Source: Desulfobacterales bacterium
Lineage (GTDB): Bacteria; Desulfobacterota; Desulfobacteria; Desulfobacterales; JAUCGF01
Direction of reading: 5' to 3'
Length of the DNA stretch: 18,398 bases
Assembly (NCBI GenBank): GCA_029940345.1
Contig: JAOZRC010000023.1
Span: forward strand, 1 to 18,398
Shown: one piece after another, positions 1 through 7,645 of the stretch
How the letters are laid out: each line of letters opens with the position of its first letter
How positions within the stretch are numbered: the first letter of the stretch is position 1
Made by a program: the position numbers and the translations under genes
The notes under the pieces: model-generated
Told to the model about the DNA's origin: nothing
What the model saw: the letters and a program-made list of their open reading frames with translations, nothing else
Databases searched by the model: none

Positions 1-597
1 TATAACAGTTTCATTTTGCAGGTTCATTACCACAACCCGCCATTTGCCGTCTCGGATATCAATTAAATTCAGCGCACCGAAATCCTGTGCCAAACGAAAC
101 AGATTTTTCAGCGGCATCCCCAAAGCATGACATAAAACCACCCGGTTCACGCCGGCATGTCCGATGATAAGAATATGCCCGTTTATTTCCGCCGCCAGGT
201 TTTCAATAACAGGTGCCACCCGATCGGCTAGCTGACGAAAACTCTCTCCTTCCGGCGGCTGAAACGTATCTATCCGTTCTCCTCGCTTTTGCCATTCATC
301 GGGGAAATCGCGGCGAATAGCGGCCATGGGCCGCCCATCCCATTTTCCAAGGTTAATTTCGCGTAATCGGGGCATCACCCGAACCGTAGCGGTATGATGT
401 TTGGCGATAATCTGTGCCGTTTCATGCGTACGCACCAAATCACTGCTGACAATTTGGGCAAACGCAACGGAAGAAAGTCTTTCACGCCACCTTTGGGCCT
501 GTTTCATCCCGGTTGAATTTAGGGGAAGATCAATTTGACCCACAAAGCGTTTTTTATCGCTTCCTTCAATCTCCCCATGCCGCATCAAATATATCAT
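1..597 (-). CDS. Histidine phosphatase family protein (partial, C-terminus beyond window edge)
   Basis: The reading frame starts at ATG 597 and stays open to base 1, giving 199 codons without a stop, so the C-terminus lies outside the window. The product opens with MIYLMRHGE, the RHG signature whose His carries the phosphate in the histidine phosphatase (phosphoglycerate mutase/CobC-like) superfamily. The second conserved His lies in the GHAGVNR block near residue 146, and the Glu of the PPEGES segment near residue 117 fits the acidic catalytic position. An AGGCGGGG-type ribosome site precedes the start. The gene overlaps the end of the upstream nucleotidyltransferase-HD gene by 32 bp, which implies translational coupling. 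The family covers CobC alpha-ribazole phosphatases, broad-specificity phosphatases and mutases, and the substrate cannot be read from sequence. Its place beside MobA-like and XdhC genes suggests work on a nucleotide or cofactor intermediate, which is inference. Confidence 0.9.
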   Translation of the reverse strand, partial: MIYLMRHGEIEGSDKKRFVGQIDLPLNSTGMKQAQRWRERLSSVAFAQIVSSDLVRTHETAQIIAKHHTATVRVMPRLREINLGKWDGRPMAAIRRDFPDEWQKRGERIDTFQPPEGESFRQLADRVAPVIENLAAEINGHILIIGHAGVNRVVLCHALGMPLKNLFRLAQDFGALNLIDIRDGKWRVVVMNLQNETVI

Positions 598-1735
598 CCC
601 CGCCTTCGATCAAATATGATTCTAAAATCGTATCCAAGGGCTTTCCCACCGCTGCTTCGAAACGTTCCCGTATTTTGACCGCATTGGCAAACCTTTGGGT
701 GATGGCTTCTTGCGCATTTGAATTCCCCTCATAGCGCGACATTTTATCCTTAAATTTATTTTCCAGCGAAATTATTTGGTCACCATCAACCAATTTATCT
801 GCAAGGTACAATATTTCCCGAGAAGAAAACAACCCTTCATCCGGAACGCGAATATCCATATGTGTTTCCACAACGTCCGCCACGGCAGGATAGTCCATAT
901 CCCGGAGCATCGCGGTTCCCACAGCGGCATGATCAGATTGATCTCGGGCCAGGTCGTGCAGCAACCCCGCTGCGACGATGAGGTCTGAATCCACCGGGGA
1001 TTCGGTGTCTCGCAATGCCCGTCCCATGAAACAGGACAGCCTTGCAACTTCGCGACAGTGGGCCACTATGTTTCTTTTTGTTCCGAATTTTTTCACCAAT
1101 AGGGTCTTACATTCAGCAACTGTCGGTATATCATACCGATCATAAAAGGTCAAGAGCCGATGATAGTCTTGGGGTGTATCCGCATCCAAATGAATATATT
1201 GATCCGCTACCGGAATATTTCGGGAATTGATCTCGTATTGGCCAAGGAATGATCGAAGCCCGCCTTTACCGGCCCATGAAATAATTTCCGGCGCATATTC
1301 CCTGTCGATCAAGGGCGGATGGCCACGTTTGTTTTGGAATAACGGATACAGTATCCGCTTTGCACCTGTCTGAAACGCAGACAGTAAATCGACAATGGTT
1401 TGCCGACGAACCAAGGGGATATCCGCCGGAAGGATAAAAAACGCGTCATGATGAAATTGCAAGTCTTTCAAACCGCATTTCACGGAAGAGAGCATACCAG
1501 ATGCATGCTTGGCGTTCATACACCATTTGACGTTCAGTTTGGTAAGAAGCGGTTTGAGTTCCGATCCCCGATGTCCGATCACGACGCGGATATCACTGAC
1601 GCCGTTGCGCTGAAAAAGTCGTATGGCCCGTTCCAGGATTGTGGTTTCACCAAGGGGTAAAAGCGGCTTGAAGGTTTTCATCCGCGAAGAACGCCCGGCG
1701 GCCAATATCACCGCCGCAGTCTTTTCAGCTTTCAT
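566..1735 (-). CDS. MobA-like nucleotidyltransferase fused to an HD phosphohydrolase domain
   Basis: A two-domain protein of 389 aa. Residues 6-195 form a MobA/MocA-type NTP-transferase: AVILAAGRSSRM with the downstream KPLLPL lysine binds the nucleotide, the Asp of ILPADIPLV (about D105) is the expected metal ligand, and RGHPPLI follows as in MocA-like cytidylyltransferases. Residues 222-330 form an HD domain with H226, the HD pair at 260-261, H292 in VVETHMD and a distal Asp near 313. MocA relatives transfer CMP (MobA transfers GMP) to molybdopterin cofactor for molybdenum hydroxylases. The start overlaps the upstream XdhC gene by 11 bp and the end overlaps the histidine phosphatase by 32 bp, so the three are surely co-translated. 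The HD half probably hydrolyses a phosphate ester, but its substrate is unknown. Specificity for CTP or GTP was not resolved. Confidence 0.9.
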   Translation of the reverse strand: MKAEKTAAVILAAGRSSRMKTFKPLLPLGETTILERAIRLFQRNGVSDIRVVIGHRGSELKPLLTKLNVKWCMNAKHASGMLSSVKCGLKDLQFHHDAFFILPADIPLVRRQTIVDLLSAFQTGAKRILYPLFQNKRGHPPLIDREYAPEIISWAGKGGLRSFLGQYEINSRNIPVADQYIHLDADTPQDYHRLLTFYDRYDIPTVAECKTLLVKKFGTKRNIVAHCREVARLSCFMGRALRDTESPVDSDLIVAAGLLHDLARDQSDHAAVGTAMLRDMDYPAVADVVETHMDIRVPDEGLFSSREILYLADKLVDGDQIISLENKFKDKMSRYEGNSNAQEAITQRFANAVKIRERFEAAVGKPLDTILESYLIEGGDDIFDAAWGD

Positions 1736-2786
1736 TGATCATCTTTTTGGCGCGGCAAGCGATCAGCTCTGCCACGATACTGACAGCGATTTCTTCAGGC
1801 GTTTCCGCTCCGATAGCCAAACCGATGGGCGAGTGTACCCGATTAATGTCTTCTTGTTTAAATCCGCTATTCATCAGCGCCTTGTAGATGGCGTCTCTTT
1901 TTTTACGGCTTCCGATCATGCCGATATAGGTTGCATCGGTTTTCAGCGCCTGGGCCAGAACGGTTCTATCGTGAAGGTGGCCGCGAGTAAAAATGACGAT
2001 AAAGGATTCCGCATCCACCGAAATGTCCTTGCACGCTTTTTCAAAATTTTCCAGCACATGAATTTCATTGGCCTCCGGGAATCGTGCCTGATTGGCGAAG
2101 TCTGCCCGGTCATCCAGCACCACGGTCTGAAATCCTGTCATGCAAGCCAGATGAACCGTGGGTTGAGCCACATGCCCGGCTCCGAAAAAATAGACAGTTT
2201 TCGGTCTGGACGCCGGTTCGACGATCACCACGGTGTTAACCATCGGTACGCACTTGAATTGTGATTTACGAGCTTGGGATTTTATAATTGCCAGCGCATC
2301 AGCAGCCAAGGGAACCGCCCCATAAACGTTATCCTCAGCGTCGATAACGCAATGCGAAATACTGTCTATTTTTTGTTCGGAGCCGGACACAACCGTTAAA
2401 AAATAGCCATTTTTCCGTTTTTCCAAGGTCTGTTTCCATTTCTCGAACACATTGAGATTTTCCTGGGAAGGAACAATACGGTTTAACAGAACCGTGGTTT
2501 TACCCCCGCAAATCATATCCATGGAGGATGTGTCCTCATGGGTGAGGTCGAATGATAAAAATGTGGGCGGCACCTCGCGGGATATGATCTTTTTGGCTTT
2601 TTCCATCACCCTGGCCTCTGGCAATCCGCCGCCGATGGTGCCGACACCTTTGCCGTCAGCGGTCACGATCATTCGCGTCCCGGCGATCCTGGGCGTCGAA
2701 CCTTTATGGTTGACGATTGAAGCAATAACAAAATATTCTCCCTTTTGAAGAAGCTCGCTAGCGGTTTTTACAATTAGGTCAATCAC
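1725..2786 (-). CDS. XdhC/CoxI family molybdenum hydroxylase maturation protein
   Basis: A 353-aa protein with the two domains of the family. The N-terminal XdhC_CoxI domain includes HKGSTPRIAGTRMIV, the glycine-rich VGTIGGGLPEARV block and the conserved Cys of DMICGG (about C93). The C-terminal Rossmann domain has YFFGAGHVAQP near residues 199-209, the Asp pair of VVLDDRADFANQARFP, and IGMIGSRKKR plus SPIGLAIGAETPEEIAVSI near the end. XdhC proteins bind molybdenum cofactor, help insert its terminal sulfur and deliver it to xanthine dehydrogenase-type enzymes. The start is GTG at 2786, preceded by a strong GGAGAGGAG ribosome site. The 3' end overlaps the MobA-HD gene, and this pairing is a recurrent association of Mo-hydroxylase maturation genes. 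No hydroxylase structural gene lies in the window. Confidence 0.93.
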   Translation of the reverse strand: MIDLIVKTASELLQKGEYFVIASIVNHKGSTPRIAGTRMIVTADGKGVGTIGGGLPEARVMEKAKKIISREVPPTFLSFDLTHEDTSSMDMICGGKTTVLLNRIVPSQENLNVFEKWKQTLEKRKNGYFLTVVSGSEQKIDSISHCVIDAEDNVYGAVPLAADALAIIKSQARKSQFKCVPMVNTVVIVEPASRPKTVYFFGAGHVAQPTVHLACMTGFQTVVLDDRADFANQARFPEANEIHVLENFEKACKDISVDAESFIVIFTRGHLHDRTVLAQALKTDATYIGMIGSRKKRDAIYKALMNSGFKQEDINRVHSPIGLAIGAETPEEIAVSIVAELIACRAKKMINES

Positions 2787-2858
2787 GATGTGGTTTCTCC
2801 TCTCCTATCCACGTTCATCTGATCAATGTCACGGCGTTATCGGTATACTGCACACGTT

Positions 2859-2912
2859 GGAAGCAGAACATTTTTCCGCTTTATATCATGGGCGGAAAGC
2901 TGTTCTGCTCCC
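2859..2912 (-). other. Long hairpin between panB and the xdhC-like gene
   Basis: Arms at 2859-2879 and 2892-2912 are complementary at nearly every position (GCAGAACA ... TGTTCTGC outside, TTCCGC ... GCGGAA inside) around a 12-nt loop. The hairpin begins 6 bp after the panB stop. No T-run follows on the minus strand, so it is not a canonical intrinsic terminator. It may still attenuate read-through, stabilise the panB transcript, or be a small palindromic repeat. Confidence 0.55.
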
Positions 2913-2918
2913 TGAAAC

Positions 2919-3770
2919 TCAGTCCTGAATCATTTTTTTCAATTCTTCCAGCGCCTGCTCTGGCATGCTGAACGAATGTTCCGGAGCAGGGAAAGATTTT
3001 TTAACCACTTCCTCTTTATACGCTTTCATGGCATCTATAATCGTGGGCCTGATCTGGGTGTACTGTTTGACAAATTTGGGTGTGAATTTATCAAACAGCC
3101 CGATCATATCATGGGTGACCAGCACCTGGCCGTCTACATCGCTGCCAGCCCCTATCCCGATAACCGGTACGCTGACAGCCTCGGAAACGATTTTTCCGAG
3201 GGGTGCCGGCACGGCCTCAAGGATCATGGAAAAAACACCAGCATCTTCCAGCGCCCTGGCATCATCCACGATTCGTTTGGCCGCCTGGGCGTCCTTGCCC
3301 TGCATCTTGAAACCTCCGAGGGCGCTGGCCGTCTGGGGAGTCAGGCCGACATGTCCCTGGACGGGAATCCCTGCCTTTACAATTCCCGCAACTATAGGGG
3401 CAAAGTCTGTGCCGCCTTCAAGCTTGACAACATCACATCCGCCTTCTTTCATCAGCCGACCTGCATTGATAATCGCGTCCCGCACAGAGGTGTTGTAACT
3501 CATAAAGGGCATATCCCCTACAACAAGCGGGCGTTTGCAGCCTCGCACCACGGCCTTGATATGGTGTATCATGTGTTCCATGGTGACTTTAACCGTGCCG
3601 TCAAGTCCCATGACCACCATGCCAAGCGAATCACCCACAAGCACAATATCCACGCCGGCCTCATCGGCCATTAACCCGAAAGGATAGTCGTAGGCGGTAA
3701 TCATTACCAGTTTGCGTTGATCTTTTTTAGCTTGTTTGATAGCCTGTATGGTAATTTGGGATTGGTTCAT
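2919..3770 (-). CDS. panB: 3-methyl-2-oxobutanoate hydroxymethyltransferase
   Basis: The enzyme transfers a hydroxymethyl group from 5,10-methylenetetrahydrofolate to 2-oxoisovalerate, forming ketopantoate in the first committed step of pantothenate and coenzyme A synthesis, in the cytosol. The 283-aa length is normal for the family. The metal-binding residues are in place: D47 in VGDSLG, D86 in VGDMPF and E118 in VKLEGG. The catalytic Glu is E185 in ILEAVPAPLG, followed by the VIGIGAG substrate-pocket loop. The ATG at 3770 has an AAGGA ribosome site about 10 bases upstream and a sigma-70-type promoter about 65 bp further up. No panC or panD neighbour is present, so it is probably a single-gene unit. 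Confidence 0.97.
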   Translation of the reverse strand: MNQSQITIQAIKQAKKDQRKLVMITAYDYPFGLMADEAGVDIVLVGDSLGMVVMGLDGTVKVTMEHMIHHIKAVVRGCKRPLVVGDMPFMSYNTSVRDAIINAGRLMKEGGCDVVKLEGGTDFAPIVAGIVKAGIPVQGHVGLTPQTASALGGFKMQGKDAQAAKRIVDDARALEDAGVFSMILEAVPAPLGKIVSEAVSVPVIGIGAGSDVDGQVLVTHDMIGLFDKFTPKFVKQYTQIRPTIIDAMKAYKEEVVKKSFPAPEHSFSMPEQALEELKKMIQD

Positions 3771-3840
3771 TTTGTTTTATTCCTTTTTATACGCCGACAA
3801 CCGCAAACACCACCAAATTTATTTTTTGAACATCAGATAC

Positions 3841-3869
3841 ATTATCAATGCGACGCGGTTGCTTGTCAA
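3841..3869 (-). promoter_or_regulatory. Predicted sigma-70-type promoter of panB
   Basis: On the minus strand a perfect TTGACA -35 box (3869-3864) is separated by exactly 17 bp from GATAAT (3846-3841), a 5/6 match to the -10 consensus. Transcription would start near 3834, giving a leader of about 65 nt before the panB ATG. It lies between the REP-flanked transposase unit and panB. Confidence 0.6.
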
Positions 3870-3913
3870 GATTATTATTGCGCACAAAAGCCGATTCGGC
3901 AAATCCCTGAAAA

Positions 3914-3934
3914 GGGGTCAAGTCCGCTCTTGAC
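3914..3934 (-). repeat. REP palindrome, left copy
   Basis: GTCAAG (3917-3922) and CTTGAC (3929-3934) form a 6-bp stem around the hexamer TCCGCT, preceded by a GGGG tract. The transposase stop codon (3918-3920 on the + strand) lies inside it, so the repeat encodes the last few residues of the transposase (QERT). Confidence 0.75.
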
Positions 3935-4898
3935 TCTTTAATATCGATTCTTCCAATTTATTCAATCTGATGCGCAGTTTTTGATCCCCGGCCAGCTTCT
4001 TTTTCATACGTTCAATCACGCTGCTGACTGTGCTATCATTGTCGATTTGAAAATGGTTACCGGTTTCCTTTAATGTGTCCCGCCTCAGTTTCCTGGTAAG
4101 ATATATCGCCACATTCCTAGCCTCGTTCATTCTCCCGCGCCTCTGTTTTAATATATCTGATACAGTTGCCTCGTAAGACTCGCATACAATCTCAAGAATT
4201 CGATTCGTGTCCGGCAATAACTCTCGGCCAGAAGGCATCTCCTTGCTTATTTTTTGTGACCCGTATGCTTTTTTGATCCGATCAATGAAGGATTTAGGAC
4301 CCAAGCACACAGGCCATTTTTTTCCGTTGATTTTTTTGCTGACCTCATCTTCTTCCTCTGCCAACACCCATTTTTTGTAGTATCGCAACTGATCCTTTCG
4401 GTTTTTCGACAACATAACCAAAATAAAATGCTTGTGTAGCCAATCCCATTTCCCGGAAATAGAGATATACCCTTGATGGCTGCTCCATTTATAATCGTCG
4501 ATATTTTTCGTCAATCCGGCACGCAGGGGATTTCTGTGGATATATCGAACGGCCTGCAGCAAGTAACTGTCAGTGTCAATGAGAACGGATTTGTACCTTC
4601 CTCGGAAAAGTTGGCCATCGTAATGGTGGCGGCGGTTGTATCTTTGAGTGTATACTCCGTTCACATGGCGCATACCTCGTGATATGTTTGCTTCAGGGGT
4701 TTGGATCAAAATATGGTAATGGTTCGGCATCAGACAATAGGCGGCAATCCGGATTTTCCACATTTCCGAGGTTTCCTTCAACAACTCAGTAAATATGGCA
4801 TAATCCCGGGCATCCGCAAAAATATCCTCAGCCCGCCTTCCGCGGTTCATAACATGATACCATGCATTAGGATATGCAATACGAAGCGGTCGTGACAT
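3918..4898 (-). CDS. REP-associated tyrosine transposase (RAYT, Y1/HUH family)
   Basis: A 326-aa single-strand transposase of the IS200/IS605-related Y1 superfamily. RAYTs bind and nick REP palindromes and are thought to spread them. Visible marks are the N-terminal block YHVMNRGRR, the metal-binding HUH motif in LMPNHYHILI (H60 and H62), GQLFRGRYKSVLID, and the catalytic Tyr about Y119 in VRYIHRNPLRAGL. Residues ~265-310 (RNVAIYLTRKLRRDTLKETG, then a DSTVSSVIERM segment) resemble the DnaA domain IV helix-turn-helix, a C-terminal extension seen in some RAYTs and probably used for DNA recognition. The ATG at 4898 has no strong ribosome site, consistent with low expression. Inverted REP copies frame the gene, and it looks intact. 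Confidence 0.92.
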   Translation of the reverse strand: MSRPLRIAYPNAWYHVMNRGRRAEDIFADARDYAIFTELLKETSEMWKIRIAAYCLMPNHYHILIQTPEANISRGMRHVNGVYTQRYNRRHHYDGQLFRGRYKSVLIDTDSYLLQAVRYIHRNPLRAGLTKNIDDYKWSSHQGYISISGKWDWLHKHFILVMLSKNRKDQLRYYKKWVLAEEEDEVSKKINGKKWPVCLGPKSFIDRIKKAYGSQKISKEMPSGRELLPDTNRILEIVCESYEATVSDILKQRRGRMNEARNVAIYLTRKLRRDTLKETGNHFQIDNDSTVSSVIERMKKKLAGDQKLRIRLNKLEESILKSQERT

Positions 4899-4930
4899 AA
4901 TAAGGTTTCATTATCATCTCTATCGAAAAA

Positions 4931-4952
4931 GGTCAAGAGCGGACTTGACCCC
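4931..4952 (+). repeat. REP palindrome, right copy (inverted)
   Basis: GTCAAG (4932-4937) and CTTGAC (4944-4949) flank AGCGGA and end in a CCCC tract. This is the exact reverse complement of the left copy over about 21 bp. It lies about 33 bp upstream of the transposase start. Confidence 0.75.
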
Positions 4953-5344
4953 GTTCTTAAATAAACTGAAACAGGAAATCCGGAACCGGTCCTGGGGAAT
5001 GCCCATATCGTCGCATCTGATACCTTGTTCCAATTGACCTGTGATTCTTAAACCCTGGGATCCTGATTGGGGCTCAGATATAAAAATTGACACCTCTGAT
5101 CTTTCAAACAAGGTGTTACCGGCCGGGTCACAGTTTTCAAGAATTTGGTGTGACAAGGGGGTCTGGAAACCAGTCAGTGTTTAAAGGCCGGCAGCGAGTT
5201 TAACTGAAATGCAAATCCGTTATACAAATCCTTAAAAAGATAGACTCAAGCCATATTCTGCGCCACAAGTTCGGCAATATCCAGTGTCTTAATTTCCTTA
5301 TGCTTCTGAACGGTTTCGCGAAGTTGAACTTTTTCATTGAATCA
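4953..5344. other. Non-coding or decayed stretch between RAYT unit and cyclase gene
   Basis: No convincing gene. A 78-codon minus-strand frame (4920-5156) ends inside the REP and has no recognisable motif. At 5246-5341, directly after the tandem TAG TGA stops of the cyclase gene and in the same frame, 31 sense codons read like a protein C-terminus (ending LDIAELVAQNMA before TGA). They have no start of their own and could be a gene remnant. No intrinsic terminator for the cyclase gene was seen here. Confidence 0.4.
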
Positions 5345-7645
5345 CTATTTATGATCGAAACGCGAAACAATCATTTCATCAGCTTCCGGTGGTTTTTCCG
5401 CAAATATTCGACTTCTTTCTTCATAAATTTTAACGACTCTGTCCGCGGGGAGCTTTTTCGTAAGTTCCTTAAAGAGATTATGGGATTGACGCCATTTCCT
5501 CTGTCTGAATAATGAAATTCCTTCATTATATCGATCCATGGTTTCCAGTTTGACGTCTCGAAGCGCCGCTTCATTGCTATCAAAGACCTCATAGACCGTC
5601 ACAGCTTCTTGCTTGCCTTTGACCTGAACGATGTCAATTTCGCGTAGTAGAAATTTATCCGGTTGGATTAAAGAATTAAATGTGAAGGATGATATTGAAA
5701 TGGGGATTGCATACTTCTTTGTCAACCCTTCGAGCCTGGATGCGAGGTTTACGGTGTCTCCGATTACAGTGCTGTCCATCCTGGTTTCAAAACCGATAGT
5801 GCCGAGAATCATCTTGCCGGTATTGATACCGACTCCGATGGTGATGGGGTTATAACCTGAAGATCGCCTGTATTTGTTATAGGTCTTTACCGTTTCCTGG
5901 ATGCTGACAGCCGCCGTCACAGCATCCTGGGATCCCGAATAATGATTCCCTCCAAATAGGGCCATGATGGCGTCACCGATATATTTGTCGATAAACCCGT
6001 TATTCTGACCGATCACCGGCCCGATAAACCGGAGGTAATTGTTTAAAAACTTGAAATTTTCTTCTGGCGTCATTTCTTCGGACATATTCGTAAAAGACCT
6101 GATGTCCGAGAAAAGAACGGACAATTCCGCCTCGGATGCCTCGCCCAGTTGAATATCCTCGATCTCGGTTTTGTTTAAAAAACGGAGGAATTCATTGGGT
6201 ACGAATCTTTTAAATGCAATTGTCTTTTTCTCGATTTTTTCGTAGCTCAACGCATTTTCAATGCAGACTGCGGCCTGGCAGGAAAGGGAATAGGCGATCT
6301 CGATCGTATTTTGGGGAAATTCGCAAATCTGACCGGTTACCGGATTAATTGAATTGATTAATTGCAATACACCGACGACCTCGTCATAACGATCGAGCAT
6401 CGGGAGTACCAGCATGGATTTGGTCTTATACCCGAAAGCGGCGTCGAATTTCATAGGCCCTGAAAAATCGAACTCGCTGTTTTCATATACATCGGGAATA
6501 TTGACCATTCTTTTTCTCATCGCACAAAAGGCCGACACATTTGTTTCTTCAAGATTCACTGGCGAAAATGTCACCGGTTCACCGGTTTCGCCGCCCATGT
6601 AGCTCTTGAGTGACTTGTTCTGAACGATTTTAAAATGGAGTTGATTGTCATTTAAAATGTATAAAGTGCCTCCATCGGAATTGGTGGCGTCCCGCGCCTC
6701 GAATACGACCATTTCGAGAAGTTTATTCAGATTTTTCTCGGATGTCATAGACGCGCCGATGTGTGTCAGACGCTTAATCGTGGATTCCAGAGCCTTGTTA
6801 AAGTCTTCAACTTGTTCAAGCGTGTTCCGAAGGCTTTTGTTCAGTCTGGCCCTTTCCAGATGCACAACCAGGCGGGCCAGAAACTCTTCTATGACAAAAG
6901 GCTGAAGCAGGTAATCAGTTGCACCGGCTTTGAACAGTTCAAACAATTCGGTTTTATCATCAACTACCGGTAGAAAAATGACAGGCAGGTCTTTGAGGCC
7001 GAGTTGATTCCGAATTTTTTTGCAGAGCTGGTCGCCGTTCATGCCCGGCATCAGAAGCCCGGTGACAACAATGTCTATATCGGCCGTTCGGCCGCTTAAT
7101 ATTTCATAAGCCTGAATCCCATCAACGGCCTCGACAGTGGTCACCCCTTCTCTTCGCAGACAATCGGACACCATGTGCCGGGAAGCGCTTTTGTCATTCA
7201 CCACCAGGGCTGTCAGATCCTTGAGGCGATGTTTTGGCTGGAGAATCTTGTTGACAGCCTCAAGAATCACCCCTTCTTTGAAGGGCTTGGTAATAAAATC
7301 CATTGCCCCGAATTCAAACCCTTTTTTCCGGTCTTCGATAGTGTCATGGGATGTCACAAATATAACCGGAACCATGTTATCCGTGCTGCGTGTGAAAAAA
7401 CGGGCATAATGCTTTTCTCTTAATTTTTTACAAGTATCAAAACCGTCTAATTTGGGCATCTCAACATCAAGGGTTATCAGATCCGGCGGTGGAATTTCAG
7501 AAGCCCTTGCCAAGGCTTCAAACCCATGAACCGCTTCTTCAACCCGGTAGCCTCCGGCCTCAAGTTCATTCCGGATTATCCCCCGTATCAGGGAACTGTC
7601 ATCAACGACAAGTATTTTCAAATTATTTCTTGTCATCATATGCAC
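5345..7645 (-). CDS. REC-REC-GAF response regulator with class III adenylate/guanylate cyclase output
   Basis: A 766-aa cytosolic regulator. The first receiver (residues ~9-132) has D15/D16, phospho-acceptor D60 in ITLDVEMPKLDG and K120. The second (~145-262) is degenerate: the acceptor position is G196 in VVTGLLMPG and the usual Lys is Q248. A coiled coil (~262-300) leads to a GAF domain (~300-465). The class III cyclase domain (~500-690) has metal ligands D514 (LFSDIRSFT) and D558 (DKYIGDAIM), K554, T626 in STVIGD, and transition-state N633 and R637 in TVNLASRLEG. Lys plus Thr fits bacterial adenylate cyclases, so cAMP is the likely product. The frame begins with GTG directly abutting the stop of the upstream diguanylate cyclase gene; ATG at 7639 or 7636 is an equally plausible start. 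It is the last gene of the che operon, so CheA is its likely phosphodonor. Confidence 0.92.
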   Translation of the reverse strand: MHMMTRNNLKILVVDDSSLIRGIIRNELEAGGYRVEEAVHGFEALARASEIPPPDLITLDVEMPKLDGFDTCKKLREKHYARFFTRSTDNMVPVIFVTSHDTIEDRKKGFEFGAMDFITKPFKEGVILEAVNKILQPKHRLKDLTALVVNDKSASRHMVSDCLRREGVTTVEAVDGIQAYEILSGRTADIDIVVTGLLMPGMNGDQLCKKIRNQLGLKDLPVIFLPVVDDKTELFELFKAGATDYLLQPFVIEEFLARLVVHLERARLNKSLRNTLEQVEDFNKALESTIKRLTHIGASMTSEKNLNKLLEMVVFEARDATNSDGGTLYILNDNQLHFKIVQNKSLKSYMGGETGEPVTFSPVNLEETNVSAFCAMRKRMVNIPDVYENSEFDFSGPMKFDAAFGYKTKSMLVLPMLDRYDEVVGVLQLINSINPVTGQICEFPQNTIEIAYSLSCQAAVCIENALSYEKIEKKTIAFKRFVPNEFLRFLNKTEIEDIQLGEASEAELSVLFSDIRSFTNMSEEMTPEENFKFLNNYLRFIGPVIGQNNGFIDKYIGDAIMALFGGNHYSGSQDAVTAAVSIQETVKTYNKYRRSSGYNPITIGVGINTGKMILGTIGFETRMDSTVIGDTVNLASRLEGLTKKYAIPISISSFTFNSLIQPDKFLLREIDIVQVKGKQEAVTVYEVFDSNEAALRDVKLETMDRYNEGISLFRQRKWRQSHNLFKELTKKLPADRVVKIYEERSRIFAEKPPEADEMIVSRFDHK

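Larger units (their letters stand above)
3914..4952. mobile_element. REP-flanked RAYT unit
   Basis: A unit of about 1.04 kb bounded by two inverted copies of one short palindrome, with a Y1/HUH transposase gene filling the interior. The left boundary reads GGGG TCAAG-N6-CTTGAC and the right boundary is its reverse complement. This is the expected layout of a REP-associated tyrosine transposase with its cognate REPs. No target-site duplication is evident, as expected for HUH transposition. Confidence 0.7.

Noticed and set aside
1623..2264. 213-codon plus-strand open frame opposite the XdhC/MobA-HD genes
   Set aside because: It is antisense to two well-supported genes with conserved catalytic motifs and shows no family signature itself.
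3841..3917. Possible RNA gene or riboswitch ahead of panB
   Set aside because: The leader is only ~65 nt after the predicted promoter and shows no recognised aptamer or stable structure.
4920..5156. 78-codon minus-strand frame next to the RAYT unit
   Set aside because: It ends inside the REP palindrome and has no recognisable motif and no ribosome site of note.
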